Below, piece after piece: positions 30,299 to 41,637 of a stretch of DNA of 64,000 nt; position 1 is the stretch's first letter, and every line of letters starts with the position of its first letter. Position numbers and translations under genes: made by a program. Source of the stretch: Thecamonas trahens ATCC 50062 (lineage: Eukaryota > Apusozoa > Apusomonadida > Apusomonadidae). Location of the stretch: the NCBI RefSeq assembly GCF_000142905.1, contig NW_013657616.1, positions 99,057 through 163,056 of the forward strand, given 5' to 3'. The notes under the pieces were generated by a model. It was not told the DNA's origin and ran no database searches. It saw only the letters and a program-made list of their open reading frames with translations.

Positions 30299-32788
30299 TT
30301 AGGTCTGGGTCTGGGTCTGGGTCTGGGGCTGGGGCTGACCCGGCTGGGGCTGACCCTCAACATGTTGCAAGGCCGTCAAGGCGAAAGCAGTGTCGGCAGA
30401 GACGCTGGCAACCACGGCATCGACGTCTGCTGTCAGCCAAGAGAGTGGCGCCGAGGCGAGAAACATGTCGCGATAGCCTTCGGTGAGGAGGAGGCCAGCG
30501 GCATCGGCGTAGCGCCCGGCTCCGGCGAGATGATGGACGACGTGAGAGCGGAGGTAGGCGCCATGGCGGTTGTGGCAGGTGCGAGGACAGCCATCCAGCT
30601 CGATGGCGTGCTCGGCTCGGTGCCGTAATCTGAAAGGCCAGCAGCGGCGTTGGCGAGAAGCGCGGCGTGAAAGGGAGCAGCGGCGCAGCGAGGGACCCGC
30701 CACTGAAGGTAGTCGTAGAGGAGGGCATGGATCGAATACATGCCGTCGGTTCGCTCGTCCTGGATGAGCCTGCGCGCCACAAGGAGATCGAGGAGGGCGT
30801 CAACTGGATCGTCGAGAGCACCCATTTCGTCGGTGCTGCCAGTCCAGAGGATGCGGAGGACAGAGGCGCTGACGGCAGCGTCACTGCGGAGGACAACGAG
30901 CTTGCGGTACTCGTCGGCGAGGAACGAGATCGAGGACACACAGAGATGGACGAGTCGGAGATGAGCCTCTGGTGCAGCCACGAGCTTGTCAAAGGCATGC
31001 ATCAGCCGCGGAAACGAGCCTGGACGCGAGCCAAAGACGGCACCGATCATGGCGAGGAGGAGTGGCGAGTCGCCGCAAAAACCGCGAGCTGTGCTGCACG
31101 GTCTGGGAGCCGATCCAGCGGCAAGTCGGCCCACTTGGAAAGCATGAGCAGAGCGGTATCGACGTCGAGGTCGCCAAGCTCGTATATCGGCCCGGAAAGT
31201 GGGGCGTTGTCTAGTGCCCGACTCGTTCGCGAGGTGACGAGGACGGTGACCGCGAGTTGCGTGGTGGCAAAGGCGGAAGTGGCGGCAGCCAGCGCTTGCG
31301 CCACCGCGCTCGCCTCGCAGGCGTCGTCGAGTACAACAAGAACATGACGCGGCGCATCGCGATGGGCTGTTGCAAAGGTAGAAGCGGCATCGGCGGCGCG
31401 GGCCAGCTCTGTGGCCACAAACCGCTCGTCCGGCAGCGCACCGAGGGCGATCCAGAAGAGGCCACATGCAAAGGCGCGACGGACAGCGTCATCGCGGACA
31501 ATGCCAATGACTAGGTACGTCTTGCCAGTTCCGGATGGACCAACAACGCCGACAACGCCCGCAACAGCGGGAGGAGGGCCTCGACAATGGCGGCGTGATC
31601 GGCGGAGCGCGGGACAATGTCGGCGATGGGCAGCTCCGGGACCGAGGCGTCGAGCGGGCCGAGGAGCAGGAGCTCGTGCAGAGCCTCGAGGCGAGTGACA
31701 AGCGTTTCAAACGACGGGCGGCGGGTCGGATCGGGGGCGACGCAAGTGGTGATGAGCGGATCCACAAGGGTGGCGAGGAACGAGGATCGAGAGGTCGGAG
31801 TTGGCGGTAGGAGGAGAGCGGCGTAAGCGTTGGTCTCGCGGAATGCGGCGTATCGGGCCTTGTGGCGGTAGACGACCTCTGCGGCGGTGACGCCAAAGGC
31901 AAAGACGTCGACGGCCGGGGTGGGGCGGCCGCCGACAAACAGCTCGGGCGCCATGTACCTGCGGGTGCCGGCCATCATGGGCGCTGACATGGACTCGATG
32001 ACGTGGGCGAGGCCAAAGTCGGCGATCTTGACCACGGCGCGCGAGGCGTCGACAAGAATGTTGGCCGGCTTGAGGTCGCGATGGAGGATGCCGCGGATGT
32101 GCAGGTACGCCATGCCCGACGCCACTCCGCGGAGGAGGCGGACCCTCTCGGCGTGGCTCAGCACCACCTCCGAGTAGAACAGCAGCGTCCTCAGATCGGT
32201 GTGGAGGAGTTCGAGGACAATGGCCGGCGGTGAGATGGAGACTGCCAGCAGCGTCACTGTGTTGGGGTGTGCCAGCTGCGACAAGACCTTGACCTCCTCC
32301 ACCAGAGCCTGCCGGACCCGCATCAGCTCGGTCGCCTCGCTCTCGTCGAGCGTCTCAGCCTCTTTCTCCGTCATGTCTTGGGTCACAGCCGTAGATGTGA
32401 CTGTTTTGTTGCCGCTCTGCCCATCGTCGGCATCGTCTTGGCTCTGCCCATCATGATCATGCTCGGGAGGATGATTATCAGCAACAGCATCAGCATGCTC
32501 AGGATGATGCTGATGACGACCGTGCTGCCGCCTGTGCAAGCGAAGTCGCTTGACGGCAACAGGCGTGCCCGCCCATACGCCGCGAAAAACATCGGCAAAG
32601 GCGCCCGAGCCGATGGTCTCGACAATCCTCAGCTCGTCCCAAGAGATGTCGTGCGCTCGGCGAACTGAGGCCGTGTCGTCCGACGACATGCCCCCGCCGC
32701 CGGCCCCTTCCCACACATCCTCCTCGCTTCCTCGCCTTTGTCCAGCCATCGGCACGCCACTCATAGTTTCTGTAGAAAACGTTGACAT
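30299..32788 (-). CDS. protein kinase - NB-ARC (STAND) fusion with APAF1-like helical region
   Basis: About 830 residues after three one-base repairs (31553-31567, A5 run 31077-31081, about 30595-30625). The N-terminal TKL-like kinase has G-loop IGSGAFADVF (about residue 59), VAVK, then a roughly 90-residue His/Asp-rich insertion before the C-helix, HRDLKPANILV, DFGLA and MAPEL, so it should be active. The NB-ARC module follows from about 410: Walker A GVVGPSGTGKT, Walker B HVLVVLDDACEA, sensor VTVLVTSRTSRAL, GLPL-type CGDSPLLLAMIG, a winged-helix region (VSASVLRILW) and an MHD-like IHALLYDYL. The last ~100 residues (HGAYLRSHVVHHLAGAGRYAD) resemble the helical region after the winged helix in APAF1. 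No LRR or WD repeats follow; it ends in a QPQT repeat. The start at MSTFSTE is the first ATG. It is a STAND signalling ATPase, possibly an innate-immunity or death-type sensor. Confidence 0.82.
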
Positions 32789-32924
32789 GATTCCCTCTGT
32801 AGAGTTTGATGTCTCTAGCAAGACGTATCCGACCGCTGGAGCCTCCACACTGCCGGGCCTCTGCACGTCGAGTGCGACTCTCCGCGTCGCCAACCCCAAC
32901 GATAACCACGGGAACGATTAACAC

Positions 32925-33178
32925 GATAAATCCCAATGATCTCAACGATTAACCACGACAACGATGAATCCCAATGATCTCAACGATTAGCCACGACAAC
33001 GATGAATCCCAATGATCTCAACGATTAACCACGACAACGATGAATCCCAATGATCTCAACGATTAACCACGACAACGATAAATCCCAATGATCTCAACGA
33101 TTAGCCACGACAACGATGAATCCCAATGATCTCAACGATTAACCACGACAACGATAAATCCCAATGAACTCAACGATT
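32925..33178. repeat. 38-bp minisatellite in a divergent promoter region
   Basis: About 6.7 copies of a 38-bp unit (GATGAATCCCAATGATCTCA then ACGATTAACCACGACAAC), alternating in GATGAA/GATAAA and TTAACC/TTAGCC variants. It fills most of the 500 bases between the divergent kinase-NB-ARC and SH3-WH2 genes. Confidence 0.95.
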
Positions 33179-33375
33179 CGATTCGAGCGATTCTTTCTTC
33201 TCTTGCACAGCTACGGCGCAGCCGACACCTCTCCCCTCCCCCCTCCCCCCCCCCCCCCCCCCTCCCGCCCATCATCCCCAACGTATATCATGTTCAAAGG
33301 CCTCCTCAAAGCAAGTGGCGGTGGAGATGGCGGCGGAATAGCGGCGACCATGGAGGCGCACGCGACAGCTGAGCG

Positions 33376-35460
33376 ATGGCCCGGACGGCCAAACATGTAG
33401 TGAAGCGAGGACACAGTGTTCGCAAGGCCATGACCAAGCTACGCAAGGCCATCACTGCGCATGCATCTGCTCTATCTGCTGCTGCTCGGCTTGATACAGA
33501 TCTCATCAATGTCATCACCATCGCCATGGACTCGGCTCAGTCTCTCCGCCTCGATTCGGCTGCTCGGGCTCTCACTCCTGCTCCTCCCCGTCCTCCTCCG
33601 CCCAGCGATCAGTTCGATGCTGATGATCAAGAGAGCCAGCATGAGGCTTATGACGCGACTCGGGCAACTCGCTCGACCGACTCGCAGGGAAGACTGCTTG
33701 ACGATGTCAATGCTGGTCTCGCTCACATCGCGGCGGTGCTCGATGATGCGAGCGCGAGAAAGACGTCTGAGGCGCAGGTCTTTGCAACCGCCCTGGTGGG
33801 ACGGGTCGAGTCGCTGCTGACAGCTCTGGACGAGGCACAGGTTCGCCACAAAGCTCTGCTTGACGATCGATACAAGGCGCTCAACTCGCGAGTCGTCTCG
33901 TTTGTCAAGGAGGCGACCAAGGCGAGGAAGCGACTCGCCCGGTTTGTGCGCAAGTACGGTTCGGATCCGGAGGAGCTCAACACTCGCCGTGTTGCGTACG
34001 AAGATCTGGTTGTTGACACCATCCACACCGAGCAGAACATGTTGTATGCCGCCAAGCAGGCACAGGAGTTTGCTGCCAAGCTCCTGCGCTCCGCCATTGT
34101 TGCCATTCGCTCGATCTTTACCGGCTTTGTCGACGGCCTCCACGCCTACCTCGTCACCGTTCGTGGCGTCCATCTTGCTTCGGCCGAGGCCCTCGCCCGC
34201 TCTTTCCCCGAGTGGGAGTACCTAACGCTTGCTGCCCACGTCCTCCCGCCTTCGGCTGAAGCCGCCATCTCCGATCCGGTCTCCACCGCCCAGCTCTTGC
34301 CGAGCGGGCTCGACACCCTTGTCGAAGCCGCCTTCCCAGGTGTCCTCATTGAGCCAAGCTCACTCTCTACCCAGGCTGCACTCTCGACTGCCGAGGCCGA
34401 GATCGACGCTACTGACGATGTCGACGCCGAGGCCGAGGCCGAGGCCGGCGCCACCGACGATGTCGACGAGACCTGGGACTCGACTACGTCTGCGCTGGCC
34501 GAGCCGGTCGAGGATTTGCTCGAGGGCGCCGCGCTACCGGACCTTGGCCCGGCCAGCGCCTCGTCGACCGATCGCATCCTTCATCTCCCGCTCTTCCAGC
34601 CCGTCACCATGCTGTATGACTACACAGCCATGACCGCCGATGAGCTCTCGTTCGCAGCCGGCGAGATCCTCATGTGGAACGGCGCCGAGTCGTCTGGCTG
34701 GGGCTATGCCATGCGCCCGGCAACTGCTGCAGAGGGCTTCTTTCCGCTCAACTACGCAGACTCGGCCGCCCTTCGCGCGCTGCCCACACCTCCGCCCATG
34801 CCCGCTTCTCGCCAGGCCTTTCCAGCCCATCCACAAGTTTTTATCTTTCCCGACCACGATGCCGACCGCGATGCCGACCGCGCCGGCCCGTCGGCATCGA
34901 CGGCATCGACCACGCCGGCTGCCAGCGGCGGCGCCACCCCGCCGCCGCTGTACTCGGCCATGTTTCCCAGCGGCCCACGTGGCTCGGCCGCCGCCGCCTC
35001 GCTGCCGCCGCTTGAGATCCCGCAGGGCATGGCGGTTGCTGAAGGTGTGCCGAGCACCCCGCCGGTCCTCAACACCCGTGCAGAACTCCTCCGCGACATC
35101 CGCGCCCAGCGTCTCGGCCGTGTTGTCCTCCGCGCGCCGGCTGAGCCTGCCGATGAGGCCGCCAGCGTCGAAGACGTCACGCCTGACACCATTGCTGCAC
35201 CGACCCGCGGCGATCTTCTTGCACAGATCCGCAACGGGGCTGCTCTCCGCCGCACTCATGCTCCGGCAAGGGTAGCCGCTTCGTCATCAACAACATCCTC
35301 CCTCTTGCAAGACCTTCGCGTCGCTGCTCGGGATCGCCGCCGCGAGGCTATTACTCGGCAACTGCAAGATCATGTCGGCGCCTCATCAAGCAGGCATTAC
35401 GACTATCTGCAGCGTAACAGCCTTCCGTCGTGGTCGTCATCTGATGACGAGTCGTGGTAG
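33376..35460 (+). CDS. helical (BAR-like) - SH3 - WH2 adaptor protein
   Basis: A 694-residue, probably actin-linked adaptor. Residues ~1-300 are Ala/Arg/Glu-rich amphipathic helices (VNAGLAHIAAVLDDASARKT, LLDDRYKALNSRVVSFVKEA) of the kind found in BAR or F-BAR domains. An acidic linker follows, then an SH3 domain (VTMLYDYTAMTADELSF..EGFFPLNYAD), a Pro-rich stretch, and two clear WH2 motifs (RAELLRDIRAQRLGRVVLR and RGDLLAQIRNGAALRR) plus a weaker third (SLLQDLRVAARDRRR). WH2 motifs bind actin monomers, and SH3 binds Pro-rich partners. The ATG at 33376 follows an in-frame stop, but a frame from ATG 33290 (MFKGLLKASGGG) would join it if one base were missing near 33365. A C-tract lies at 33233-33262. 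Confidence 0.78.
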   Translation: MARTAKHVVKRGHSVRKAMTKLRKAITAHASALSAAARLDTDLINVITIAMDSAQSLRLDSAARALTPAPPRPPPPSDQFDADDQESQHEAYDATRATRSTDSQGRLLDDVNAGLAHIAAVLDDASARKTSEAQVFATALVGRVESLLTALDEAQVRHKALLDDRYKALNSRVVSFVKEATKARKRLARFVRKYGSDPEELNTRRVAYEDLVVDTIHTEQNMLYAAKQAQEFAAKLLRSAIVAIRSIFTGFVDGLHAYLVTVRGVHLASAEALARSFPEWEYLTLAAHVLPPSAEAAISDPVSTAQLLPSGLDTLVEAAFPGVLIEPSSLSTQAALSTAEAEIDATDDVDAEAEAEAGATDDVDETWDSTTSALAEPVEDLLEGAALPDLGPASASSTDRILHLPLFQPVTMLYDYTAMTADELSFAAGEILMWNGAESSGWGYAMRPATAAEGFFPLNYADSAALRALPTPPPMPASRQAFPAHPQVFIFPDHDADRDADRAGPSASTASTTPAASGGATPPPLYSAMFPSGPRGSAAAASLPPLEIPQGMAVAEGVPSTPPVLNTRAELLRDIRAQRLGRVVLRAPAEPADEAASVEDVTPDTIAAPTRGDLLAQIRNGAALRRTHAPARVAASSSTTSSLLQDLRVAARDRRREAITRQLQDHVGASSSRHYDYLQRNSLPSWSSSDDESW

Positions 35461-36078
35461 GTTTCACCGGCCACCCGTCCCCCCGCTTGTAAGAGTTGCC
35501 CCTACCCTGACAGTCCGATCATGACGCTACAACCTGATCTCCCGTGCATCATCACCTCACCGACCAGCCACTCGCACATGCGCGCGCACGGCACACGTGC
35601 ACGCGATGCAAACCTCAACAAACCACTCTCGCCGGTACCTCTCTCGCTCGCTCAGGCGCCAGAAAAAGTACGCAAAGGTGCCTGACATGGATGACTGACA
35701 ACCAACCATCAATTAACCCATACATATCATCAATGTCGTCCGGCCGCACATGCGAGTTTCTTGCCCCCCGCCCACCTGCTGCTCGCACAGGCGAGACAAG
35801 GAGACTTCCTCGCTCGCTCCCTCCCTCCCTCGCTCCCTCCCTCCCTCCCTCGCTCGCTCGCTCCCTCCTTCCCTCCCTCCTTTCCTCCTTCTTCCTCTCC
35901 CCATCCTCCTTCTATCGATGGTGGAGGTGACTCGGCGAAAAAGGATGGCGATTCTCGGCGACACGCACGCGCTTCACAGCCCCCCCCCCCCGCCCCCCCC
36001 TCCTCCCGCCCTCCTTACCCTCCTCACCCTCCTAACCCTCCTACCCCCCCCCCCCCCTACCGTGTAGACTAGGTCGAC
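35461..36078. other. intergenic region with CCTC/CGCT repeats and C-tracts before the ABC transporter
   Basis: No gene is seen. About 35812-35885 is a run of CTCCCTCC/CTCGCTCG tetranucleotide units. Poly-C tracts with TCCTCACCC-type repeats (35981-36059) come directly before the ABC transporter start. Confidence 0.6.
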
Positions 36079-39000
36079 ATGTCGTCCATAGGCGAGGTTA
36101 GCCGGAGCACTACGATTCCTAAGAGGTCTTGGCTCGGCAAGCGGAGCCACCAGACCAAGGTCTTGCTGCGGAAGAATGCCATTCTCGCCAAGCGCAACTG
36201 GAAGTCGACGCTCTCGTTTGTCATCATTCCGTCTGCAATCATGATTCTGCTCTTCCTCCTCTCGCTCATCGTCAAGACGCACTCGGATTTGACCAAGAAC
36301 GTTCCCAATCCGCCGTCAAAGGCCATTTCCACTCAGCTCCCGCCGTGCAAGATCGGCGAGGGCAAGTCACATTGCTACACCTTTATCTATAACTACGCTA
36401 CCGTGCCTGTGGTGGCGAGAATGATGGAAAAGGTGAGGCTCGCGGCGGGCGTGCCGGCGGCGAATGTGCATGGTATCCCAGGCGGCGATCTGGAGACGCT
36501 CAACAAGTTTATGTACGACGAGTACAACGTGACCCAGGCCGCGTACGTGTTCAACTTTGACAACGCCACCCACTCTGATAGCCTTCCGAAGTCGGGCAAC
36601 ATCTACACGCTTGCCATCAACGAGACGCTCTTCTCAGACTGCGACAACGACCTCAAGTTCTACGAGTGCGCCAGGTCGGCCGCGACATTGCCGTGCCCAT
36701 GATGATGCTCCTCGACGAGGCCATTCTCGGCGAGGTGTCCGGCCGCCAGGGCGGCCCGGCGGCCTCGATTGTTGCCGCCATCACCGAGTTTGCCCACCCG
36801 GTCATCTTCAACTTTAACGTCAAGTCCTCGAGCGCCGGCCTCTTCCTCATGTTTGCCACCATGTTCCCGCTCGTCCTCATGCTCATGCAGGTTGTGGCCG
36901 AGAAAGAGGCCAAGCTCAAGTTCTCCATGTCGCTCATCGGCGTCACCGGCGCCGCGTATTGGACCTCGTGGTGGGTCACCTTCCTCGCCATGTTCTTCAC
37001 CGCAGACCTGCTCCTCATTGCCGTCTGCTACATCTTTGACTTTGGCATTGTAACCAAGTCGGCCTTTGGCATCACCTTTTTCCTCGTTGTCCTCTTCTCG
37101 CTCTCGATGATCTCCACCGGCTTCTTCTTCTCGACCCTTTTCCGCAACGTCAAGTCTGCCCGCATGATGGCCCTCTTCTACCTGTTCCTCTTTGGCCTCT
37201 TCTCCTCCATCGGCCAGTTTGTGTATGGCGACGGCACCTCGGTCTCGTCCTTCTGGCGCTACCTCCTCGCCCTCTTTCCGCCGGTCATCTTCAACAAGTC
37301 GCTCGTTGACCTCACCAACGCCTCGTCCGGCCAGTCGGTTGTTGTCGGTGTCACCTGGGCCCAGCGCTCCAACTACACCGAGATCTTCCCCTTTACGCAG
37401 GTCTTCAACTGGCTCGTCTTTGACACGATTGTGTACTTTGTCCTCGCGTGGTACCTCGACATTGTCCTGCCCAATGCCATGGGTGTCCGCCGCTCGCCGT
37501 TCTACCCGTTCTCACCACGCTATTGGGGCTTTGGCTCTTCGGCGTCGCCCAAGCCGCGGCCCGGCGCCGCCTGCGAGCTCCCGCAGGCTGACGGCTACGT
37601 CGGCGGCGACGCCGGCGTCGACGACCCGGACGTCCAGGCCGAGGCCGCCCGCGTCCGTCTCAACCAGTTCCACGAGGAGCCGGCGCTTGTCATCCACAAC
37701 CTGCGCAAGGTATTTGGCTCGTTTGTGGCCGTCGACAACCTCTCCATCTCCATCGCCCGTAACTCGGTCCTCGGCCTGCTTGGCGCGAACGGCGCCGGCA
37801 AGTCGACCACCATCAACATGCTCACCGGTGGCGTCGAGCCCTCGTCCGGCTATGCCGTCCTCAACCTCGCTTCTGACGGAAACACGCCCGGCCGCTCACT
37901 CACTACCCTCACCGACCGCGATGCCATCCGTGACCACCTCGCCGTCGTCCCGCAGTTTGACGTCCTTTGGGACGACCTCTCTGGCGAGGAGAACCTCGCT
38001 GTCTTTGCCGGCCTCAAGGGTCTCGCCGGAGCTGACCTCGGCTACGAGGTTCGCACCCGCCTCGATGAGGTCGATCTCCAGGGCGACCGCACCGGCCTCG
38101 CTTCTTCGTACTCGGGCGGCATGCGTCGCCGCCTCTCGGTCGCCATGGGCCTCACCTGCGATCCGGCCATTGTCCTCCTCGACGAGCCGACGACGGGCAT
38201 GGACCCGGTCTCGCGTCGCAAGGTCTGGGACGTCATCGAGCGCGCCAAGAAGCGGCCCAATCGTGCTCTCACTCTCACTACCCACTCGATGGAGGAGGCC
38301 GACGTCCTCTCCGACCGCATCGCCATCATGGCCAACGGCCGCATTCGCTGCATCGGCACCTCGCTTCACCTCAAGCGCAAGTTTGGCACCGGCTACCGCG
38401 TCCAGGTCGTTGCTGCTCCCGAGCACATTACCGACGTCTGGGCTGCCTTCCTCCAGCGCTTCCCGCACTACCCTGTCGTCGACACCACGCCCATGCACTT
38501 TACCGTCGAAGTCGCGTCGACCCAGGTACCCGAGCTTCCAGGCGTCTTTGAGTACCTCCAGTCTGCGGCAAACATCAAGGACTTCCACGTCTCACTCACC
38601 ACTCTTGAGGACGTCTTCCTCCGCGTTGCTGAGGATGCCCAAGGCGAGGAGTTTACCACCGTCTCGGGCGAGGCGCCGCTCGAGGACCCTGCCGCCGCCT
38701 CTTCCGTCAATCACGACATCCCGGTTGCCCAGCCGGTTGGCGAGCAGGCACCAGGCTCGGGTTCGGGCCCGGCCTCTGCCGCAGACACGCCGCGCTCCGA
38801 CACGACTGCGCCCTCGCCGCCGCCACCGCCACCCGCCGCCACCGGCCGCCTCAAGCCGCGCTACGGCCTGCAGGTCAAGGCCCTCCTCGCCAAGTCGTAC
38901 CACCTGCAGAAGCGGCGCAAGGTGACCAACTGCTGCCAGATCTGCTGCCCCTCGTTCATCGTCTTTATCCTCATTATGGTGCAGCTCTTTGTCATCTCCT

Positions 39001-41443
39001 CGCTCAACCGCACCGTGCAGGCCTCGCCGAACCCGACGCCCGCGCCCATGAACTGGCTCTTCTTCCCCAACGACGACTTTCCCAACCAGCTTGGCTGGTC
39101 CGTGCCGGCCTCGCCTTCGCCCGCCGAGCTCGCCGTCGGAAACAGCTTGTACATGGCGCCTTACACCAATCCACCGCTCGAAGAGCTATCCACCAACATC
39201 TCGTTTGTCAAGACTCAGTTCAGCTCGCTCGCCGCAATGCAGTCGACGCTCTACGCCGCGCACTTTGGCGGCGGCGGTTGGGCCGGCGGCTTTGACATTC
39301 TCTCGGCTACGGACAACGCGTTCTCGGTCAACCTCCTGTTCAACCGGACCAAGGCCAAGTTCTACGACTCGCTGCCGGCGCTCTTTGCCTCGGCCTCCAC
39401 CGCTTTTTCGCAACTCGCCCTCAACGCCTCGGCGCCGTACGAGCACTCGTACGTCAAGCTCCCGGTTCGCGAGCACGAGGTCAAGATTGACATTGTCTCG
39501 TTCCTCGCCGCCATCCTCTTTCCGCTCATTCTCTTCTTCCAGTTCCCGCTTGTGGTCGGCTCCATCATGCACGACAAGGAGCACAAGCTCATTGAGATCC
39601 TCAAGATGCAGGGCATGAAGATGTCGGTTTACTGGCTCGTCAACTTTGTCTTTTCGTTCATCCTCTACATCGGCGTCCTTGTTGTGCTCTTTGCCCTTGG
39701 CTTTGTCTTCCGCTTTGACTTTTTCATCCGCAACTCGTTCCCCACCTACTTCATCCTCTTCCTCCTCTGGGGCGCCACCATGATTGCGCTTGCCTTTGTC
39801 TTCACCACCCTCTTTGGCCGCGAGTTTATCGCCACCGTCGTCTCGTACCTCGTCGTCATTGTCTCGTGGATCTCGGGCTCCATCCTTGTCGGCCAGGTCG
39901 AGGGCAACGGCGCGCAGAGCTTCTTCTTCTCGCTCTACCCGTTCTTTGCCTTTCAGCGCGGCGTCGGCTACCTCGCCGCCGCCGCCACCGCAGGCTCGGA
40001 AGGCCTCACGCTTGCTACGGTCAACTCGGGCGACGCCTACCTCGGCAACATCTACGGCTACCTCGCCGTCGAGCTTGTCGCCCTCCTCCTCCTTGCTTAC
40101 TACCTCGACCAGGTTGTGCCGGCAGGCTTTGGCGTTACCAAGTCGCCCATCTTTTGCCTCAAGCCCTCGTACTGGCGCGGCTCCAAGGCGGGTTCGGACG
40201 CCGACGAGGAGCGCGCCCTCATGTCTGGCCCGCTTCTCCAGGACAAGTATCCCATCGAAGACGAGGACGAAGACGTCGCGGCCGAGCGGCGCTACATCCT
40301 CGACCCGAGGCACGCCGGGACCAACGCCATTGCCATGCGCCACCTCCGTAAGGTCTACGACGGCGGCAAGGTCGCCGTTCGCAACGCCACCTTTGGCATC
40401 CGCCGCGGCGAGTGCTTTGGCCTTCTCGGCCACAACGGCGCCGGCAAGACCACCATCGCCTCGATGCTTTCTGGCCTCATCGAGCCGAGCTACGGCGACG
40501 CCCTCGTCGCTGGGTACTCGATCCGCGAGTCGATGGACGAGATCTATGGCGTCCTCGGCGTCTGTCCGCAGCACGACATCCTCTGGCCGACCATGACCGC
40601 CGAGGAGCACCTCTACCTCTACGGCCGCCTCAAGCGCATGACGGGTGCCGAGCTTAAGCGTGCTGTCGCCCGCACTCTCGACGAGCTCCACCTGACGTAC
40701 GTCCGCAAGCGCCTCGTTGGCCGCTTCTCGGGCGGCATGAAGCGGCGCCTTTCCATCGGCATCGCGCTCATCGGCTCGCCGCAGGTCGTCTTCCTCGACG
40801 AGCCCACCACTGGCCTCGACCCAAGAACCGCCGCGAGGTGTGGAACATCATCTCCCGCGCCTGCCGCTCCGGGAATGCCTCGGTCGTCCTCACCTCCCAC
40901 TCGCTCGAAGAGGCCGAGGCCCTCTGCTCCCGCATTGGCATCATGGCCTCAGGCGCCCTCGAGTGTGTCGGTTCGTCCGGCCACCTCAAGGCCAAGTTTG
41001 CCGCAGGCTATCGCCTCTCGCTCTCAATGCACCCCGACCACATTGACGCCGCGCCCGCCGCCGTCGCCGCTATCCTCGACCTCCTCCCGCGCGCCTCGCA
41101 CATGCCGCACTCGCTCGGGCCCAACCAGCACTTCCACGTCCCCGAGGGCTCATTTGACCTCGCAGAGCTCTTCACTACCATGGAGGCTCGCAAGGACGGG
41201 CTCCACGTCGCAGAGTGGAACATCGCCCAGACCACCCTTGAAGACGTCTTTATCCGCATCGCAGAGGCCGGCTCGGCAAAGGACGCCCTCGCTCGTTCGC
41301 TCACCGACTCGACCATCTTTGCCTCAAGCACCGCCTCGCCGCCCCGTCCCGGCGCCCACGACGCCTACATCCCACCGGTGGCCATCCCCTCGCGCGTCGT
41401 CGACGACGACGACTACGAGTACGACGATGAGCCTGACCGGTGA
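36079..41443 (+). CDS. full-length ABCA-type ABC transporter
   Basis: A 1788-residue protein in the TMD-NBD-TMD-NBD order of ABCA transporters, which move lipids across membranes. The first NBD has Walker A GANGAGKST, signature YSGGMRRRLS and Walker B VLLDEPTTGMD. The second has GHNGAGKTT, FSGGMKRRLS and VFLDEPTTGLD. Each TMD half starts with a lone hydrophobic helix and a large extracytosolic loop before the helix bundle (for example FPLILFFQFPLVVGSI), typical of ABCA. Both sites keep their catalytic residues, so it should be ATPase-active. The frame changes at 36664-36667 (FYE then VRQVGRDIAV) and 40820-40824 (LDP then KNRREVWNII), each repaired by one base. The start is the ATG after the C-tract; the N-terminus is short and basic. 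Confidence 0.93.
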
Positions 41444-41637
41444 GCCTTGCCACTGAAAACCATTGAAGCCACACAAGCTATATACCGGTGTTCCGCTGCC
41501 CGGTCAATCCCGTAAACCCCCCCCGCCCCCCGCCCCCCCCCCCCCCCCCCCACCTGCCACACACCACTCCCACACACCACTCCCACACACCACTCCCACA
41601 CAACCCCCGCACCTCCCCTAACCCCCCTCTCTCTCCC

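Noticed and set aside
30299-30360. C-terminal GGGTCT repeat as telomeric DNA
   Set aside because: It is a short CAGACC-type hexamer coding for QT repeats at the kinase-NB-ARC C-terminus, not an extended telomere-like array.
39186-40691. A 501-residue open frame antisense to the ABCA transporter
   Set aside because: Shadow frame of a GC-rich gene: no domain, charged low-complexity composition, and the sense strand has unmistakable ABC motifs.
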